This document shows positions 24,032-33,137 of a DNA stretch of 64,000 nucleotides, in pieces. The translations under genes and the position numbers were made by a program. Under the pieces are notes generated by a model. The model saw only the letters and a program-made list of their open reading frames with translations, made no database searches and had not been told where the DNA came from. Positions within the stretch are counted from its first letter, which is position 1. Each line of letters opens with the position of its first letter. Source of the DNA: Altererythrobacter xiamenensis (GTDB lineage: Bacteria > Pseudomonadota > Alphaproteobacteria > Sphingomonadales > Sphingomonadaceae). Location of the stretch: NCBI RefSeq assembly GCF_900177715.1, contig NZ_FXWG01000002.1, positions 930,001 to 994,000 on the forward strand. The letters run 5' to 3'.

Positions 24032-26797
24032 ATGCGAAGAACAGGATTTTCTGCGAACGCGCGGCTGCTCTGCGGTGCCGCCACCGGCATGGCGTTGCTG
24101 GTCAGCGGTGCCCCGGCATTTGCTCAGGATAGCGATGCGGACGAGGGTGAGGAAAACACCATCGTCGTCACCGGTATCCGCAGCGCAATCGAGAACTCGC
24201 TCGATGCGAAGCGCGAATCGTCGAGCATCGTCGAAGTCATTTCGGCAGAAGACATCGGCAAGCTGCCCGATCTCTCGATCGCCGACTCGCTGGCTCGCCT
24301 GCCCGGCGTGACCGCACAGCGCGTGCGTGGCCGTTCGCAGCAGATCTCGATCCGCGGCCTCGGCCCCGACTTCTCGCTGGCACTGCTCAATGGCCGCGAA
24401 GTCGTGTCGGCAGGCAACAACCGCGGTATCGAGTTCGACCAGTTCCCGTCGGAACTCATTGCGCAGGGTATCGTCTACAAGACCCCCGATGCGCGCCTTT
24501 CGGCAACCGGCATCGCCGGCGCGGTCGATCTGCGGACGATCCGCCCGCTCGATTACAACGAGACCAAGATCAACATGTCGGCCCGCTACGTCATCAATGA
24601 CGCGGGTAAGCTCAACCCCGATTTCTCTGACCAGGGCTATCGCTTCTTCGGATCGTACATCGGTCAGAACGATGCCGGCACGGTTGGCTGGTCGCTGGGC
24701 GTTACCCACCAGTCGAACCCGACGCAGTTCATCTCGCGTGAGCTCAAGACCAACCAGTTCCAGGTTTCGCGCGACGCCAACGGTCTGCTCTACCCGTCGG
24801 ACAACCCGCGCCAGGGCGTCGTCTCGCGCGATTTCGAGCGGACCTCGATTGCAGGTGCCCTCCAGTTCGAACCGAGCGACCGTTTCCAGCTGACGCTCGA
24901 TGCCTTCTACACCGACACGCAGGATTCGGGCATCTTCCGTGGTACGGAAACGCCCATCGCTTCGTGGAGCGGCGCAAGCTTCGACAGCGCAACCGGTTCA
25001 GGTCCCTTTGCCGACACCGCGACCTATACCGCTGTCGTGCCGATCCTGCGCACCGATACCGAGGGTAACGAGGCGGAGATCTTCGCCGCCGGTGCGAACC
25101 TGAGCTACGAAGTAACTAACCGTCTGAGCCTTGAGGTCGACTACGGCTATTCGACTCTCGATCGCAACGACATCGACTACGAATCCTACGCCGGTACGGG
25201 CTTCGCGCGCTCGGGCGCGCAGGACACGCTGACCTTCACCATGCCCGACGATGGTCGCTATTCGATCGCGTCGCAGCTGGATTACACCGATCCGGGCACG
25301 GTCCTGCTAACCGATCCGGGCGGCTGGGGACAGGTCGGCTTCATCAAGGAACCGATCATCGAGGACGAGCTTCACCAGCTGCGCGCCGAAGTCGATTACG
25401 CCCTTGATGCGGGCATCCTGTCGAGCGTCACTCTCGGCTGGATCTACAAGGACCGCGAGAAGAACTTCGACTCGAACGAAGGCTTCATCCGCCAGTCCCC
25501 CGGCTTCACCAACGGCTCGCTTGCGATCCCCTCGGACGCCATCATCGGTTCGACCAATACCAAGTCACTGGGCATGGACATCATCGCCTATGACCCGTCG
25601 AACTTCTTTGAAGACGGCACCTATGTCTACGAGAAGGCGACCTTCGACACGCAGTGGAGCGTCGCGGAAGAGATCCACACCTTCTACGGCATGATCAACC
25701 TCAACGGCGACCTCGGTTCGATCCCGCTGCGCGGCAACATCGGCGTCCAGTATGTCGATACCAAGCAGTCCTCGACCGGGACCATCGGCGGTGGTCTGAC
25801 CAACCAGGTTTCGGACAGCTACGATCACTGGTTGCCGAGCGTGAACCTCTCGTTCGAGGTGGCCAACGATACCTTCGTCAAGATGGCCTTTGCCAAAACG
25901 CTGACCCGTCCGCGGCTCGACCAGCTGGCGGCGAACCAGAACATCACGGTCAACCCGCTAAGCTGTACCGACACCGATGGCGACCAGATCCCCGACACGG
26001 TGATCGCCTTCAATCCGCCGCAGCTCACCTGCTTCAACCTCGGTGGCGGCAACCCGCAGCTGCGGCCATATCGCTCGACGTCATATGACATCTCCTTCGA
26101 GAAGTACTTCTCGCGCACATCGGCGCTTGCCGTGGCGGTGTTCCACAAGGACCTGTCCGACTGGGTCATCCAGTTCAGCGACACGATCGATATCGAGCAG
26201 CAGATCATCAATGCCGGGTTCGGCAACATCCTGCAGACCGCGCCTGAGCTGGCGACCGCTTCCTTCAACGGTCCGGTCAACTTCTCGAGCGGGAAGATCA
26301 CCGGCGTCGAAGCAACCCTGCGGCTCGACTTCGCGGATTTCACCGATGCATTCGACGGCTTCGGTGGCAGCTTCAGCTACACCTATGCCGATGCCGAAGT
26401 GGAAGATGCGAACGGCGATCCGCTCGACATTCCGGGATATTCGGAGAACGTGTGGTCGGCCGACCTCTTCTACGAGAAGGCCGGCTTCCAGGGTAAGCTG
26501 AGCGCGCGTCATCGCAGCGGCTTCCTGTCCGAAGTTCAGAACTTCGACGGCAGTCTTTCGGGCGCGCAGGCGCTCAGCGAAACGATCCTCGACGCCCAGA
26601 TCGGCTACACCTTCGAGGACCGCGATGGTTGGCTCGACGGCTTCGGCATCCAGTTCGAAGTCTTCAACCTGACCAACGAGCCCTTCGTGACCGAGAACGC
26701 CCTGCTCGATACGGGCGGCAACCAGATCGGCACCTTCCCAAGCCGGCACGAGGTCTACGGACGCACCTATAACGTGACGATCAAGAAAGAGTTCTGA
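24032..26797 (+). CDS. TonB-dependent outer-membrane receptor for malto-oligosaccharides
   Basis: This 921-residue receptor starts at the ATG preceded by GGGGAGG at six bases. It has a signal peptide (APAFA-QD, residues 27-33), a TonB box (NTIVVTGIR, residues 42-50), a plug with SSSIVEVISAEDIGKLPDLS and SQQISIRGLGPDFS, and a 22-stranded barrel ending in NVTIKKEF with the usual terminal aromatic residue. It would carry substrate across the outer membrane using TonB energy. Maltose or starch fragments are inferred from the amylase and glucosidase genes in the same locus. It is divergent from the DUF6445/halogenase pair and ends at a terminator shared with halogenase 2. Confidence 0.93.
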   Translation: MRRTGFSANARLLCGAATGMALLVSGAPAFAQDSDADEGEENTIVVTGIRSAIENSLDAKRESSSIVEVISAEDIGKLPDLSIADSLARLPGVTAQRVRGRSQQISIRGLGPDFSLALLNGREVVSAGNNRGIEFDQFPSELIAQGIVYKTPDARLSATGIAGAVDLRTIRPLDYNETKINMSARYVINDAGKLNPDFSDQGYRFFGSYIGQNDAGTVGWSLGVTHQSNPTQFISRELKTNQFQVSRDANGLLYPSDNPRQGVVSRDFERTSIAGALQFEPSDRFQLTLDAFYTDTQDSGIFRGTETPIASWSGASFDSATGSGPFADTATYTAVVPILRTDTEGNEAEIFAAGANLSYEVTNRLSLEVDYGYSTLDRNDIDYESYAGTGFARSGAQDTLTFTMPDDGRYSIASQLDYTDPGTVLLTDPGGWGQVGFIKEPIIEDELHQLRAEVDYALDAGILSSVTLGWIYKDREKNFDSNEGFIRQSPGFTNGSLAIPSDAIIGSTNTKSLGMDIIAYDPSNFFEDGTYVYEKATFDTQWSVAEEIHTFYGMINLNGDLGSIPLRGNIGVQYVDTKQSSTGTIGGGLTNQVSDSYDHWLPSVNLSFEVANDTFVKMAFAKTLTRPRLDQLAANQNITVNPLSCTDTDGDQIPDTVIAFNPPQLTCFNLGGGNPQLRPYRSTSYDISFEKYFSRTSALAVAVFHKDLSDWVIQFSDTIDIEQQIINAGFGNILQTAPELATASFNGPVNFSSGKITGVEATLRLDFADFTDAFDGFGGSFSYTYADAEVEDANGDPLDIPGYSENVWSADLFYEKAGFQGKLSARHRSGFLSEVQNFDGSLSGAQALSETILDAQIGYTFEDRDGWLDGFGIQFEVFNLTNEPFVTENALLDTGGNQIGTFPSRHEVYGRTYNVTIKKEF

Positions 26798-26815
26798 TCG
26801 CGCTGTAACTCCCTG

Positions 26816-26867
26816 CCGGCTTCGGCCGGAAAACGAAGAAGGGCTCGCCAGCGATGGCGGGCCCTTT
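26816..26867 (+). terminator. Terminator after the TonB receptor
   Basis: CCGGC-TTCG-GCCGG forms a tetraloop hairpin at 26816-26829. A second, stronger stem, GGGCTCGCCA/TGGCGGGCCC (26841-26864, one U-G wobble), is followed by TTTG. The second hairpin is the likely intrinsic terminator and separates the receptor from the convergent halogenase gene. Confidence 0.7.
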
Positions 26868-26912
26868 GCGCTAGTTCGGAGGGAATAACCGATTTCCGCC
26901 ACCCCCGAGGGT

Positions 26913-28430
26913 TCAGGCGTGCGGGCTCTTGCAATGCTGCGCGAGGAAATCGGCGTGTGCGGGCATCTGCGCGACGGCATCCTGCATCGCCTTGCTGATC
27001 GCGGCGAAGCGGTCGGCGACAGGCACCTCTTCGCGCAACTTGGCGATGGCTGGCGCGCGCCGGGGTTCGATCCCCTGACCCAGATAGACCGCGATCCAGC
27101 TGGGGTTATTGAACAACTCGCGCTCGTCCGACACCAGCATTCCGTAATTGCGGAAGTGATCGATCTTGTACTGGAGGCTGTCGGGGATATCCATCGCGGC
27201 GCAATATCGCCACAGCTCGGAATCGTCACGCTCGGTCGCCTTGTAGTGCAGGATCAGGAAGTCGCGGATCCGCTCGTACTCGGCAGCGGTCTGCCGGTTA
27301 TATTCTTCGGCCAGAAGCGGCGACATCTCGCTGTCAGGGAAGAGCGCGAGCAGCCTCAAAATACCGTACTGGATCAGGTGCAGACTCGTCGATTCCAGCG
27401 GCTCCATGAACCCCGCGGAAAGACCGATGGCGACGCAGTTCTTCGCCCAGAAAGCGCGGCGTTTGCCGGTAACGAAGCGAAGGGTTCGCGGCTCGGCCAG
27501 CAATTCGCCCACGATCGAGGAAACCAGTGTTTCGGTCGCCTCGTCCTCGCTCACATACTCGGTGCAATGCACATAGCCGTTTCCAGTGCGGTGCTGTAGC
27601 GGAATTCGCCACTGCCACCCGGCTGCCTTGGCGGTCGAGCGGGTGTAGGGCGAGATGGTTTCGCCGCGTGCGCTGGGTACGGCCACGGCGCGATCGCACG
27701 GCAGCCAGTGTTGCCAGTTGTCGTATCCCGCCTTCAACGCATCTTCGATCAGCAGTCCGCGGAAGCCGCTGCAATCGATGAACAGCTCGGCTTCGAATGC
27801 GCGACCGTCTTCCAGGGTGACGCTGGCAATCGCGCCGCTTTCACTGTCGAGCGTGACGCCGACGACCTTGCCTTCGACCCGTGTGACACCGCGCTGTTCG
27901 GCGTAGCCGCGCAGGAAGCGTGCATATAGTGTCGCGTCGAAGTGATAGGCGTAGTCATAAGTCGACTGGATCTGCCGCCGATCGGGGAGGGGAGGGGCGA
28001 ATTTGCCCGCCTTCGACATCGCCCAGGCCATCGAGAAGTCGTCGATCGGGCCGTCGATCCGTCCGGCGAGGCTTTCGCGCATCCAGTAATGGTAGAAGGG
28101 CACCTGATCGAACTCGGCACCGTGCTGGCCGAACGGATGGAAATAGCTGTGACCGAGGCGCCGCCAGTCGACGAACTCGATCCCCAGTTTGAAGGAACCT
28201 GCGGTCTCGCGGATGAATGTCGCTTCATCGATGCCGAGGCGCTGGTTGAAATAGCGGATCGGCGGGATCGTCGCTTCGCCCACGCCGACAGTGCCGATCA
28301 TTTCGGATTCGATCAGCGTGATGTCGACGCGTGGTCCCAGCGCATCCGATAGCGCCGCCGCCGTCATCCAGCCCGCACTGCCCCCTCCGACGATGCAGAT
28401 TTGCCTGATGGGGGCGAATTGCGATGCCAA
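26913..28430 (-). CDS. Flavin-dependent (tryptophan-type) halogenase 2
   Basis: This 505-residue protein is a paralogue of the halogenase at 21.4 kb. It has IVGGGSAGW (residues 13-21), Lys81 in SFKLGIEFVDW, GWQWRIP (271-277) and Glu346 in EPLESTS, all at positions matching the active halogenase PrnA. The two copies differ clearly in sequence, so they are not a recent duplication and may act on different acceptors. It is the last gene of a four-gene leftward operon after the amylase, the glucosidase and LacI, with only 29 bases after LacI. Co-expression with sugar-degrading enzymes is therefore likely. Confidence 0.9.
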   Translation of the reverse strand: MASQFAPIRQICIVGGGSAGWMTAAALSDALGPRVDITLIESEMIGTVGVGEATIPPIRYFNQRLGIDEATFIRETAGSFKLGIEFVDWRRLGHSYFHPFGQHGAEFDQVPFYHYWMRESLAGRIDGPIDDFSMAWAMSKAGKFAPPLPDRRQIQSTYDYAYHFDATLYARFLRGYAEQRGVTRVEGKVVGVTLDSESGAIASVTLEDGRAFEAELFIDCSGFRGLLIEDALKAGYDNWQHWLPCDRAVAVPSARGETISPYTRSTAKAAGWQWRIPLQHRTGNGYVHCTEYVSEDEATETLVSSIVGELLAEPRTLRFVTGKRRAFWAKNCVAIGLSAGFMEPLESTSLHLIQYGILRLLALFPDSEMSPLLAEEYNRQTAAEYERIRDFLILHYKATERDDSELWRYCAAMDIPDSLQYKIDHFRNYGMLVSDERELFNNPSWIAVYLGQGIEPRRAPAIAKLREEVPVADRFAAISKAMQDAVAQMPAHADFLAQHCKSPHA

Positions 28431-28459
28431 GGTTCGACCCTCTCTCCTGCGCTGCGCGC

Positions 28460-29488
28460 CTAGCCGCCGCAGCTCTCGCGAATGAGCAGGCTGGTCTCGG
28501 TCCTGTCGGACATGGGCACCTTGCCCTGCGCATCCATCAGCTTCGATACCAGCAGGCGACCGGCAAGCCCGGTATCCTGGTCGATCGTGGTCAGGCGCGG
28601 TGTGATGTAGCGCGAGGCAGGGATATTGTCGTATCCTACGACCGAGACGTCGCCTGGGACGGAAACCCCTGCTCGCGTGAGAGCGCGGATAGCGCCAATC
28701 GCGATGAGATCAGACGCAGCAAAGACCGCGTCGAACTTCAGGCCGTTGTCGAGCGCGGCGCGGGTCGCGCTTTCAGCCGAGTGAACGTCGAAATGCGCCG
28801 GGATTGTCAGCTCTTCGGTGAAGGCGATATCGGCCTTCTCGAGCGCGCGGCGATACCCGCGATGGCGCTGTTCCATCTCGGGAGCCTCGGTGTCACCGAG
28901 AAACAGGATGCGCTGGCGACCCAGCCTGACGAGGTGCGAGGCCGCGCGTTCTCCCCCGAGCAGATTGTCCGAACCGATCGAGCAATATTCCGCATCGCGA
29001 AAGTTCGCGCCCCACACGACAAAGCGCGTGTCGAGCTTGGCCAGGCGGTTGAAGGCGTGGTGGAACGAGCTTTGTCCAATGAAGATCACGCCCGTCGCGC
29101 GGCTGGTTGCCAGAGCGTATTCGAGGTGTTCTTCCGAAGTCGGAGTGAGATGGCTGACCAGCACATCGGCATTGCGGTCTCTCGCCGCTTCGGTGATCCC
29201 GGCGAGGAGTTCGAGCAGGAACGGGTCAGCCAGCCTCGTTTCGCGCGCCTGTGGTGCGGGCACGACGACCGCAATGGTCGCTTCGGCACCGATCGGCCCC
29301 TTGGGCATGGAAAGACGGAAATCGTAATCGTGCTCGCGCGCGATTGTCCAGATCGCCTGCTTGGTCCGGCGGTTTACAGCAGGATGGTCGTTGAGAGCGC
29401 GCGAAACGGTCGAGATCGACACGCCCGCTTCCCGCGCAATGTCTTCCAGTCTCGCGCCCTTGGCCTTCGCTGGATCCCTCGTCGCCAT
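28460..29488 (-). CDS. LacI-family transcriptional regulator
   Basis: The 342-residue product has a LacI-type helix-turn-helix at residues 14-33 (LEDIAREAGVSISTVSRALN) and a periplasmic-binding-protein-like effector domain. I chose the ATG at 29488 because it overlaps the glucosidase stop codon as TAATG. It is encoded inside the sugar operon, so it is the natural regulator of the locus and probably binds the 16-bp motifs at 23929 and 33026. The effector is probably a malto-oligosaccharide, by context. Confidence 0.92.
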   Translation of the reverse strand: MATRDPAKAKGARLEDIAREAGVSISTVSRALNDHPAVNRRTKQAIWTIAREHDYDFRLSMPKGPIGAEATIAVVVPAPQARETRLADPFLLELLAGITEAARDRNADVLVSHLTPTSEEHLEYALATSRATGVIFIGQSSFHHAFNRLAKLDTRFVVWGANFRDAEYCSIGSDNLLGGERAASHLVRLGRQRILFLGDTEAPEMEQRHRGYRRALEKADIAFTEELTIPAHFDVHSAESATRAALDNGLKFDAVFAASDLIAIGAIRALTRAGVSVPGDVSVVGYDNIPASRYITPRLTTIDQDTGLAGRLLVSKLMDAQGKVPMSDRTETSLLIRESCGG

Positions 29489-31149
29489 TATGCCCCCGCT
29501 TGCATCCTGGAGGCCCAATAGCCCGACATCGGGGGCAAGGTCGATGGTATTTGCTGATCGGGGGCAAACCCGGTGTCGGATGCGACCGCTGACCATACGC
29601 CCGGGGCTCCGGGCTCCCAGTCGACGGCGCCATCGCCCAGATTGAAAGCGCAGAGCACATCGCCCGAGGGATCCGTCCTGACAAAGGCAACCACGTCGGC
29701 CGGACTGTCGAGCAATTCGAGGTCACCGCTTGCCAGCGCAGGAAACTGCTTGCGGACCGCGAGCAGTCGGCGGGTGAAGCTGAGCATCGACGCCGGATCA
29801 CTGCCTTGCGCATCGACCGCCAACGGCTTGTGCGCCTCGTCCAGTTTGAGCCATGCGCTCGTGCCGCTGGTGAAGCCGCCGCCGCTTGCGCCTGCTTCCC
29901 ACGGGATCGGCGTACGCGCACCGTCACGGCCGAGCGTGTGCGGCCAGTTGGCGATTGCCTCGGGATCCTGCAGGTCTTCGAAGGCGACATGCGCCTGCGG
30001 CAGAGCGAGCTCTTCGCCCTGATAGATGAAGGCGTTGCCGCGCAGCGCCGTCAGCAGCAGCATCATGGTGCGGGCCGTTCGGGCTGCGGTCGCTTCATCG
30101 CTCCAGCGCGTGATCGCGCGCGGCGCGTCATGGTTCGAGAAAGCCCAGGATGGCCAGCCTTCGCCCTTATCGCCGCTCCACTGCGCCAGCGATCGCTTGA
30201 CCAGCGGCGCGGTGAGCTTCTCGGCATAGAGGAAGTCGAAATTATAGGCGCTGTCGAGCCGTGTATCGCCCTCGGTAAAGGCCTTCATTTCGGCAAGCGG
30301 TTCCGGCCCGCCGACTTCCGCGACGGTAAAGCGCGCCGGATATTCGTCCATCACTCCGCGGATTCGCTCGATGAATGCGGTGATGTCGGGATGCGACTGA
30401 TTGTACACCTTCAGTTGCATGTCGAACGGGCGGGTCACCGCTTCCATTGGAGCACCCGAAGGCGGATTGTCGCGCAACTGTGGGTCGTGCATCGCGAAGT
30501 TGATCGCATCGAGCCGGAAGCCATCGACCCCGCGGTCGAGCCAGAACCGCGCGGCATCGAGCACCGCGTCCTGTACCTCGCGATTGTGCAGGTTGAGGTC
30601 GGGCTGGCTCTTGAGGAAATTGTGCAGATAATACTGCTTGCGCGGCCCGTCCCATTGCCAGGCCGATCCGCCAAAGACCGATTGCCAGTTGGATGGCGGG
30701 GAGCCGTCCGGCTTGGCGTCGGCCCAGACATACCAGTCGGCCTTGGGATTGGTGCGATCGCGGCGGCTCTCCTGAAACCACGCGTGCCGGTCGGAGGTGT
30801 GCGAATAGACCTGGTCGATGATGACCTTGAGGCCGAGGCCGTGGGCCTTTTCTATGATCCGGTCGAAGTCGTCGAAATCGCCGAAGCTCGGGTCGATCCC
30901 GCAATAATCCGATACGTCATAGCCGAAATCGTCCATCGGCGAAGTGAAGAAGGGCGAGATCCACACGCCGTCCACCCCGAGCGAAGCGATGTGGTCGAGA
31001 CCTTCGACGATACCGCCAAGGTCGCCGATCCCGTCACCATTGGTATCGCGAAAGCTGCGCGGATAAATCTGGTAGAAGACCGCGCCGCGCCACCATTCTG
31101 CGGTGTCGGGCAAGGCGCTCTTGCGGTCAATGGGCGAGGCGTGGCTCAC
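29488..31149 (-). CDS. GH13 alpha-glucosidase
   Basis: The 553-residue protein carries the GH13 regions in order: DGVWISPFF, IIDQVYSHTSD, VDGFRLDAINF (nucleophile Asp), FTVAEVGG (acid/base Glu) and SNHDAPR (transition-state Asp). The serine-histidine version DQVYSHTS is typical of the oligo-1,6-glucosidase/alpha-glucosidase subgroup. No signal peptide is visible, so it should act in the cytoplasm. I chose the GTG at 31149 over a TTG at 31185 because it starts five bases after the amylase stop. It hydrolyses malto-oligosaccharides to glucose and is coupled to the LacI gene by TAATG. Confidence 0.9.
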   Translation of the reverse strand: MSHASPIDRKSALPDTAEWWRGAVFYQIYPRSFRDTNGDGIGDLGGIVEGLDHIASLGVDGVWISPFFTSPMDDFGYDVSDYCGIDPSFGDFDDFDRIIEKAHGLGLKVIIDQVYSHTSDRHAWFQESRRDRTNPKADWYVWADAKPDGSPPSNWQSVFGGSAWQWDGPRKQYYLHNFLKSQPDLNLHNREVQDAVLDAARFWLDRGVDGFRLDAINFAMHDPQLRDNPPSGAPMEAVTRPFDMQLKVYNQSHPDITAFIERIRGVMDEYPARFTVAEVGGPEPLAEMKAFTEGDTRLDSAYNFDFLYAEKLTAPLVKRSLAQWSGDKGEGWPSWAFSNHDAPRAITRWSDEATAARTARTMMLLLTALRGNAFIYQGEELALPQAHVAFEDLQDPEAIANWPHTLGRDGARTPIPWEAGASGGGFTSGTSAWLKLDEAHKPLAVDAQGSDPASMLSFTRRLLAVRKQFPALASGDLELLDSPADVVAFVRTDPSGDVLCAFNLGDGAVDWEPGAPGVWSAVASDTGFAPDQQIPSTLPPMSGYWASRMQAGA

Positions 31150-31153
31150 GCGG

Positions 31154-32998
31154 TCAGTACTCCGATTTGCAGACAAGATAGCCAAGAGCGGGGATGGTCA
31201 ATTGATAGGCACCTGGGGCGGGCGAGGTGGGGGCGCAATTGCCGCTCAGCGATTGCCATTGCAGCGCGCGTCCGTCCACTGCGAAGGAGACCGTGCGGTC
31301 CTTCGTGCCATTGTTGAAGGCGACGACGATCTCGCCGCTGTCGTCCGGGGCGAGGCGCGACATGACGAAGGCATGGCCGTCATGCTCGGCCAGGCGGACG
31401 ACCTGCTCTCCGCGGCGCAGGGCAGGCTCGGCGAGGCGGAGCCGCGCCATGTCGCCGATGGCGCGGTAGAGCGGATGGTCGGTATCGAAGTTGTCATCGC
31501 CGACCGTCGCATCGGTGCCGATCAGGTCATTATCGAGATAGACCTTTGTCGCGCCCGGAAACATGGTTTCGCGCGCCGCCTGATCATTGCCGTCCGAAAT
31601 GAAGCCCTGCTCGTCGCCATAATAGATCGTCGGCACGCCGCGCGAGAACATCATCATCGCATGGCCGAGCAGAATGCGGGTTTGCATCTCCTCGTCGGAG
31701 GCATTTTCGTTTTCCTCGCGCACGAACATGGAGAAACGGCCCATGTCGTGATTGCCGAGGAAGGTCGGCAGTTGCTTGGCGGTGGCAAATCCCTCGGCAT
31801 AGACCGCGTCCGCGCCGAACAGGCGCTCGAGCGACTTGCTCGGCTGGCCTTCCGCCACCAGCCCGCGCACGGTGCCCTGAAACGCGAAATCGAGCACGGT
31901 CGGCAGTTTGGCGATGGTTGTGAACTTCGCGAGATGCGCGGGTTCGAACTCGTAGACTTCGCCGAACATGTGGAAGTTCTCGATGCCCTCCGCCTCGGCA
32001 TGGTCGAGGATGGCGGGCGCGAATTGCTGCCAGAATTCCATGTTCACGTGCCTGGCGGTGTCGATGCGGAAACCGTCGACGCGGAAGTCGGTGATCCACT
32101 GCTTGTAGATGTCGATGAAGCCTTCGACCACGCGCGGGTTCGACGTCATCAGGTCGTCGAGGCCGGAGAAGTCTCCCAGCACCGCGCTGTCGCCCTCCCA
32201 GAAGCTGTCGCCGCGGTTGTGATAGAGCGTGACAACATTGAGCCACGCGGGGTTCTTCACGTTGCGCTCGTGCGGTTCGACATAGGGCGTATAGGCGTAG
32301 TTCGGATTGGTCAGCCGCGCGTAGTTCTCCTGCGTCTGGTGCTTGGCCTGCGTGCCGAGAAAGCCATCGTTGATTCGCTCGCCGTCAGGACCGCCGAGCG
32401 TCGTGTAGGGATAGTCTCCTTCGGAGCGATAGGGACAGGTGAAGGTGTCGCGGTACTTGGCAGGTGCACCGGGTCCATGGCACTCGGCGTTCTTGATGAC
32501 GTCAGCGGTGTGGTTGGTGATGATGTCCATGTAGACCTTCATCCCGCGTGCATGGGCGGCCTCGACCAAAGCCTTGAAATCTTCTCGTGTGCCGATGTGC
32601 GGATCGACATTGAGGAAATCGGTAATCCAGTAGCCGTGATAGCCTGCGGACTCGTTGCCCTTCGGCCCTTGCACCGGCTTGTTCTCGAAGATCGGGGTCA
32701 GCCAGATCGCGGTAACGCCGAGGCCCTGGATATAGTCGAGCCGCTGCATCAGCCCCTTCAGATCGCCGCCCTGGTAGAATCCCTTGTGCTTCGGATCGAA
32801 GCCGTGATCGAGGCGGTCTCCTTCGATCCCGCCGCGATCATTGGCCACATCGCCATTTTCGAATCGGTCGGGCAGGACAAAGTAAATGACTTCGTCTTCC
32901 GGAAGGCGATCGGGCTGCGTGTCATGCGGTTCGTTTGCATGTGCCGCTGCACTTATGATCGCGGCAACGCTGGCCATGGCCACTACGACCGATTTCAT
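31154..32998 (-). CDS. Secreted GH13 alpha-amylase
   Basis: The 614-residue product has a signal peptide (ISAAAHA-NEP, cleavage near residue 21), so it acts outside the cytoplasm. The GH13 motifs are VTAIWLTPIF, VYMDIITNHTADV (region I), VDGFRIDTARHV (region II, nucleophile), FHMFGEVYEF (region III, acid/base) and FLGNHDMGRF (region IV). The start at 32998 has a GGAGGG ribosome-binding site. It is the first gene of the leftward operon with the glucosidase, LacI and halogenase 2, and is divergent from the GH97 gene. It probably cleaves starch or maltodextrin in the periplasm or outside. Confidence 0.92.
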   Translation of the reverse strand: MKSVVVAMASVAAIISAAAHANEPHDTQPDRLPEDEVIYFVLPDRFENGDVANDRGGIEGDRLDHGFDPKHKGFYQGGDLKGLMQRLDYIQGLGVTAIWLTPIFENKPVQGPKGNESAGYHGYWITDFLNVDPHIGTREDFKALVEAAHARGMKVYMDIITNHTADVIKNAECHGPGAPAKYRDTFTCPYRSEGDYPYTTLGGPDGERINDGFLGTQAKHQTQENYARLTNPNYAYTPYVEPHERNVKNPAWLNVVTLYHNRGDSFWEGDSAVLGDFSGLDDLMTSNPRVVEGFIDIYKQWITDFRVDGFRIDTARHVNMEFWQQFAPAILDHAEAEGIENFHMFGEVYEFEPAHLAKFTTIAKLPTVLDFAFQGTVRGLVAEGQPSKSLERLFGADAVYAEGFATAKQLPTFLGNHDMGRFSMFVREENENASDEEMQTRILLGHAMMMFSRGVPTIYYGDEQGFISDGNDQAARETMFPGATKVYLDNDLIGTDATVGDDNFDTDHPLYRAIGDMARLRLAEPALRRGEQVVRLAEHDGHAFVMSRLAPDDSGEIVVAFNNGTKDRTVSFAVDGRALQWQSLSGNCAPTSPAPGAYQLTIPALGYLVCKSEY

Positions 32999-33025
32999 GC
33001 TTTTCCCTCCCGCGCTAAACCGCAT

Positions 33026-33041
33026 TGCGCATATGTTTGCA
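33026..33041. promoter_or_regulatory. Operator-like 16-bp motif between amylase and GH97 genes
   Basis: TGCGCATATGTTTGCA is an imperfect dyad in the 139-base divergent gap, 28 bases from the amylase start. It matches the reverse complement of the motif at 23929-23944 at 13 of 16 bases. Binding here could control both the amylase operon and GH97. Confidence 0.5.
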
Positions 33042-33137
33042 TAATTTCTCATAGAGAAACCAGCTTAAAATGTGTTACGAGGTGGAAAACAAGCATTCCT
33101 TTGCAGTTTTTTGCAGGAATCAATCCGGGAGTTGGAA

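Noticed and set aside
21429-28430. Halogenated secondary-metabolite cluster
   Set aside because: No PKS, NRPS or indole-pathway genes are present; the context is sugar uptake.
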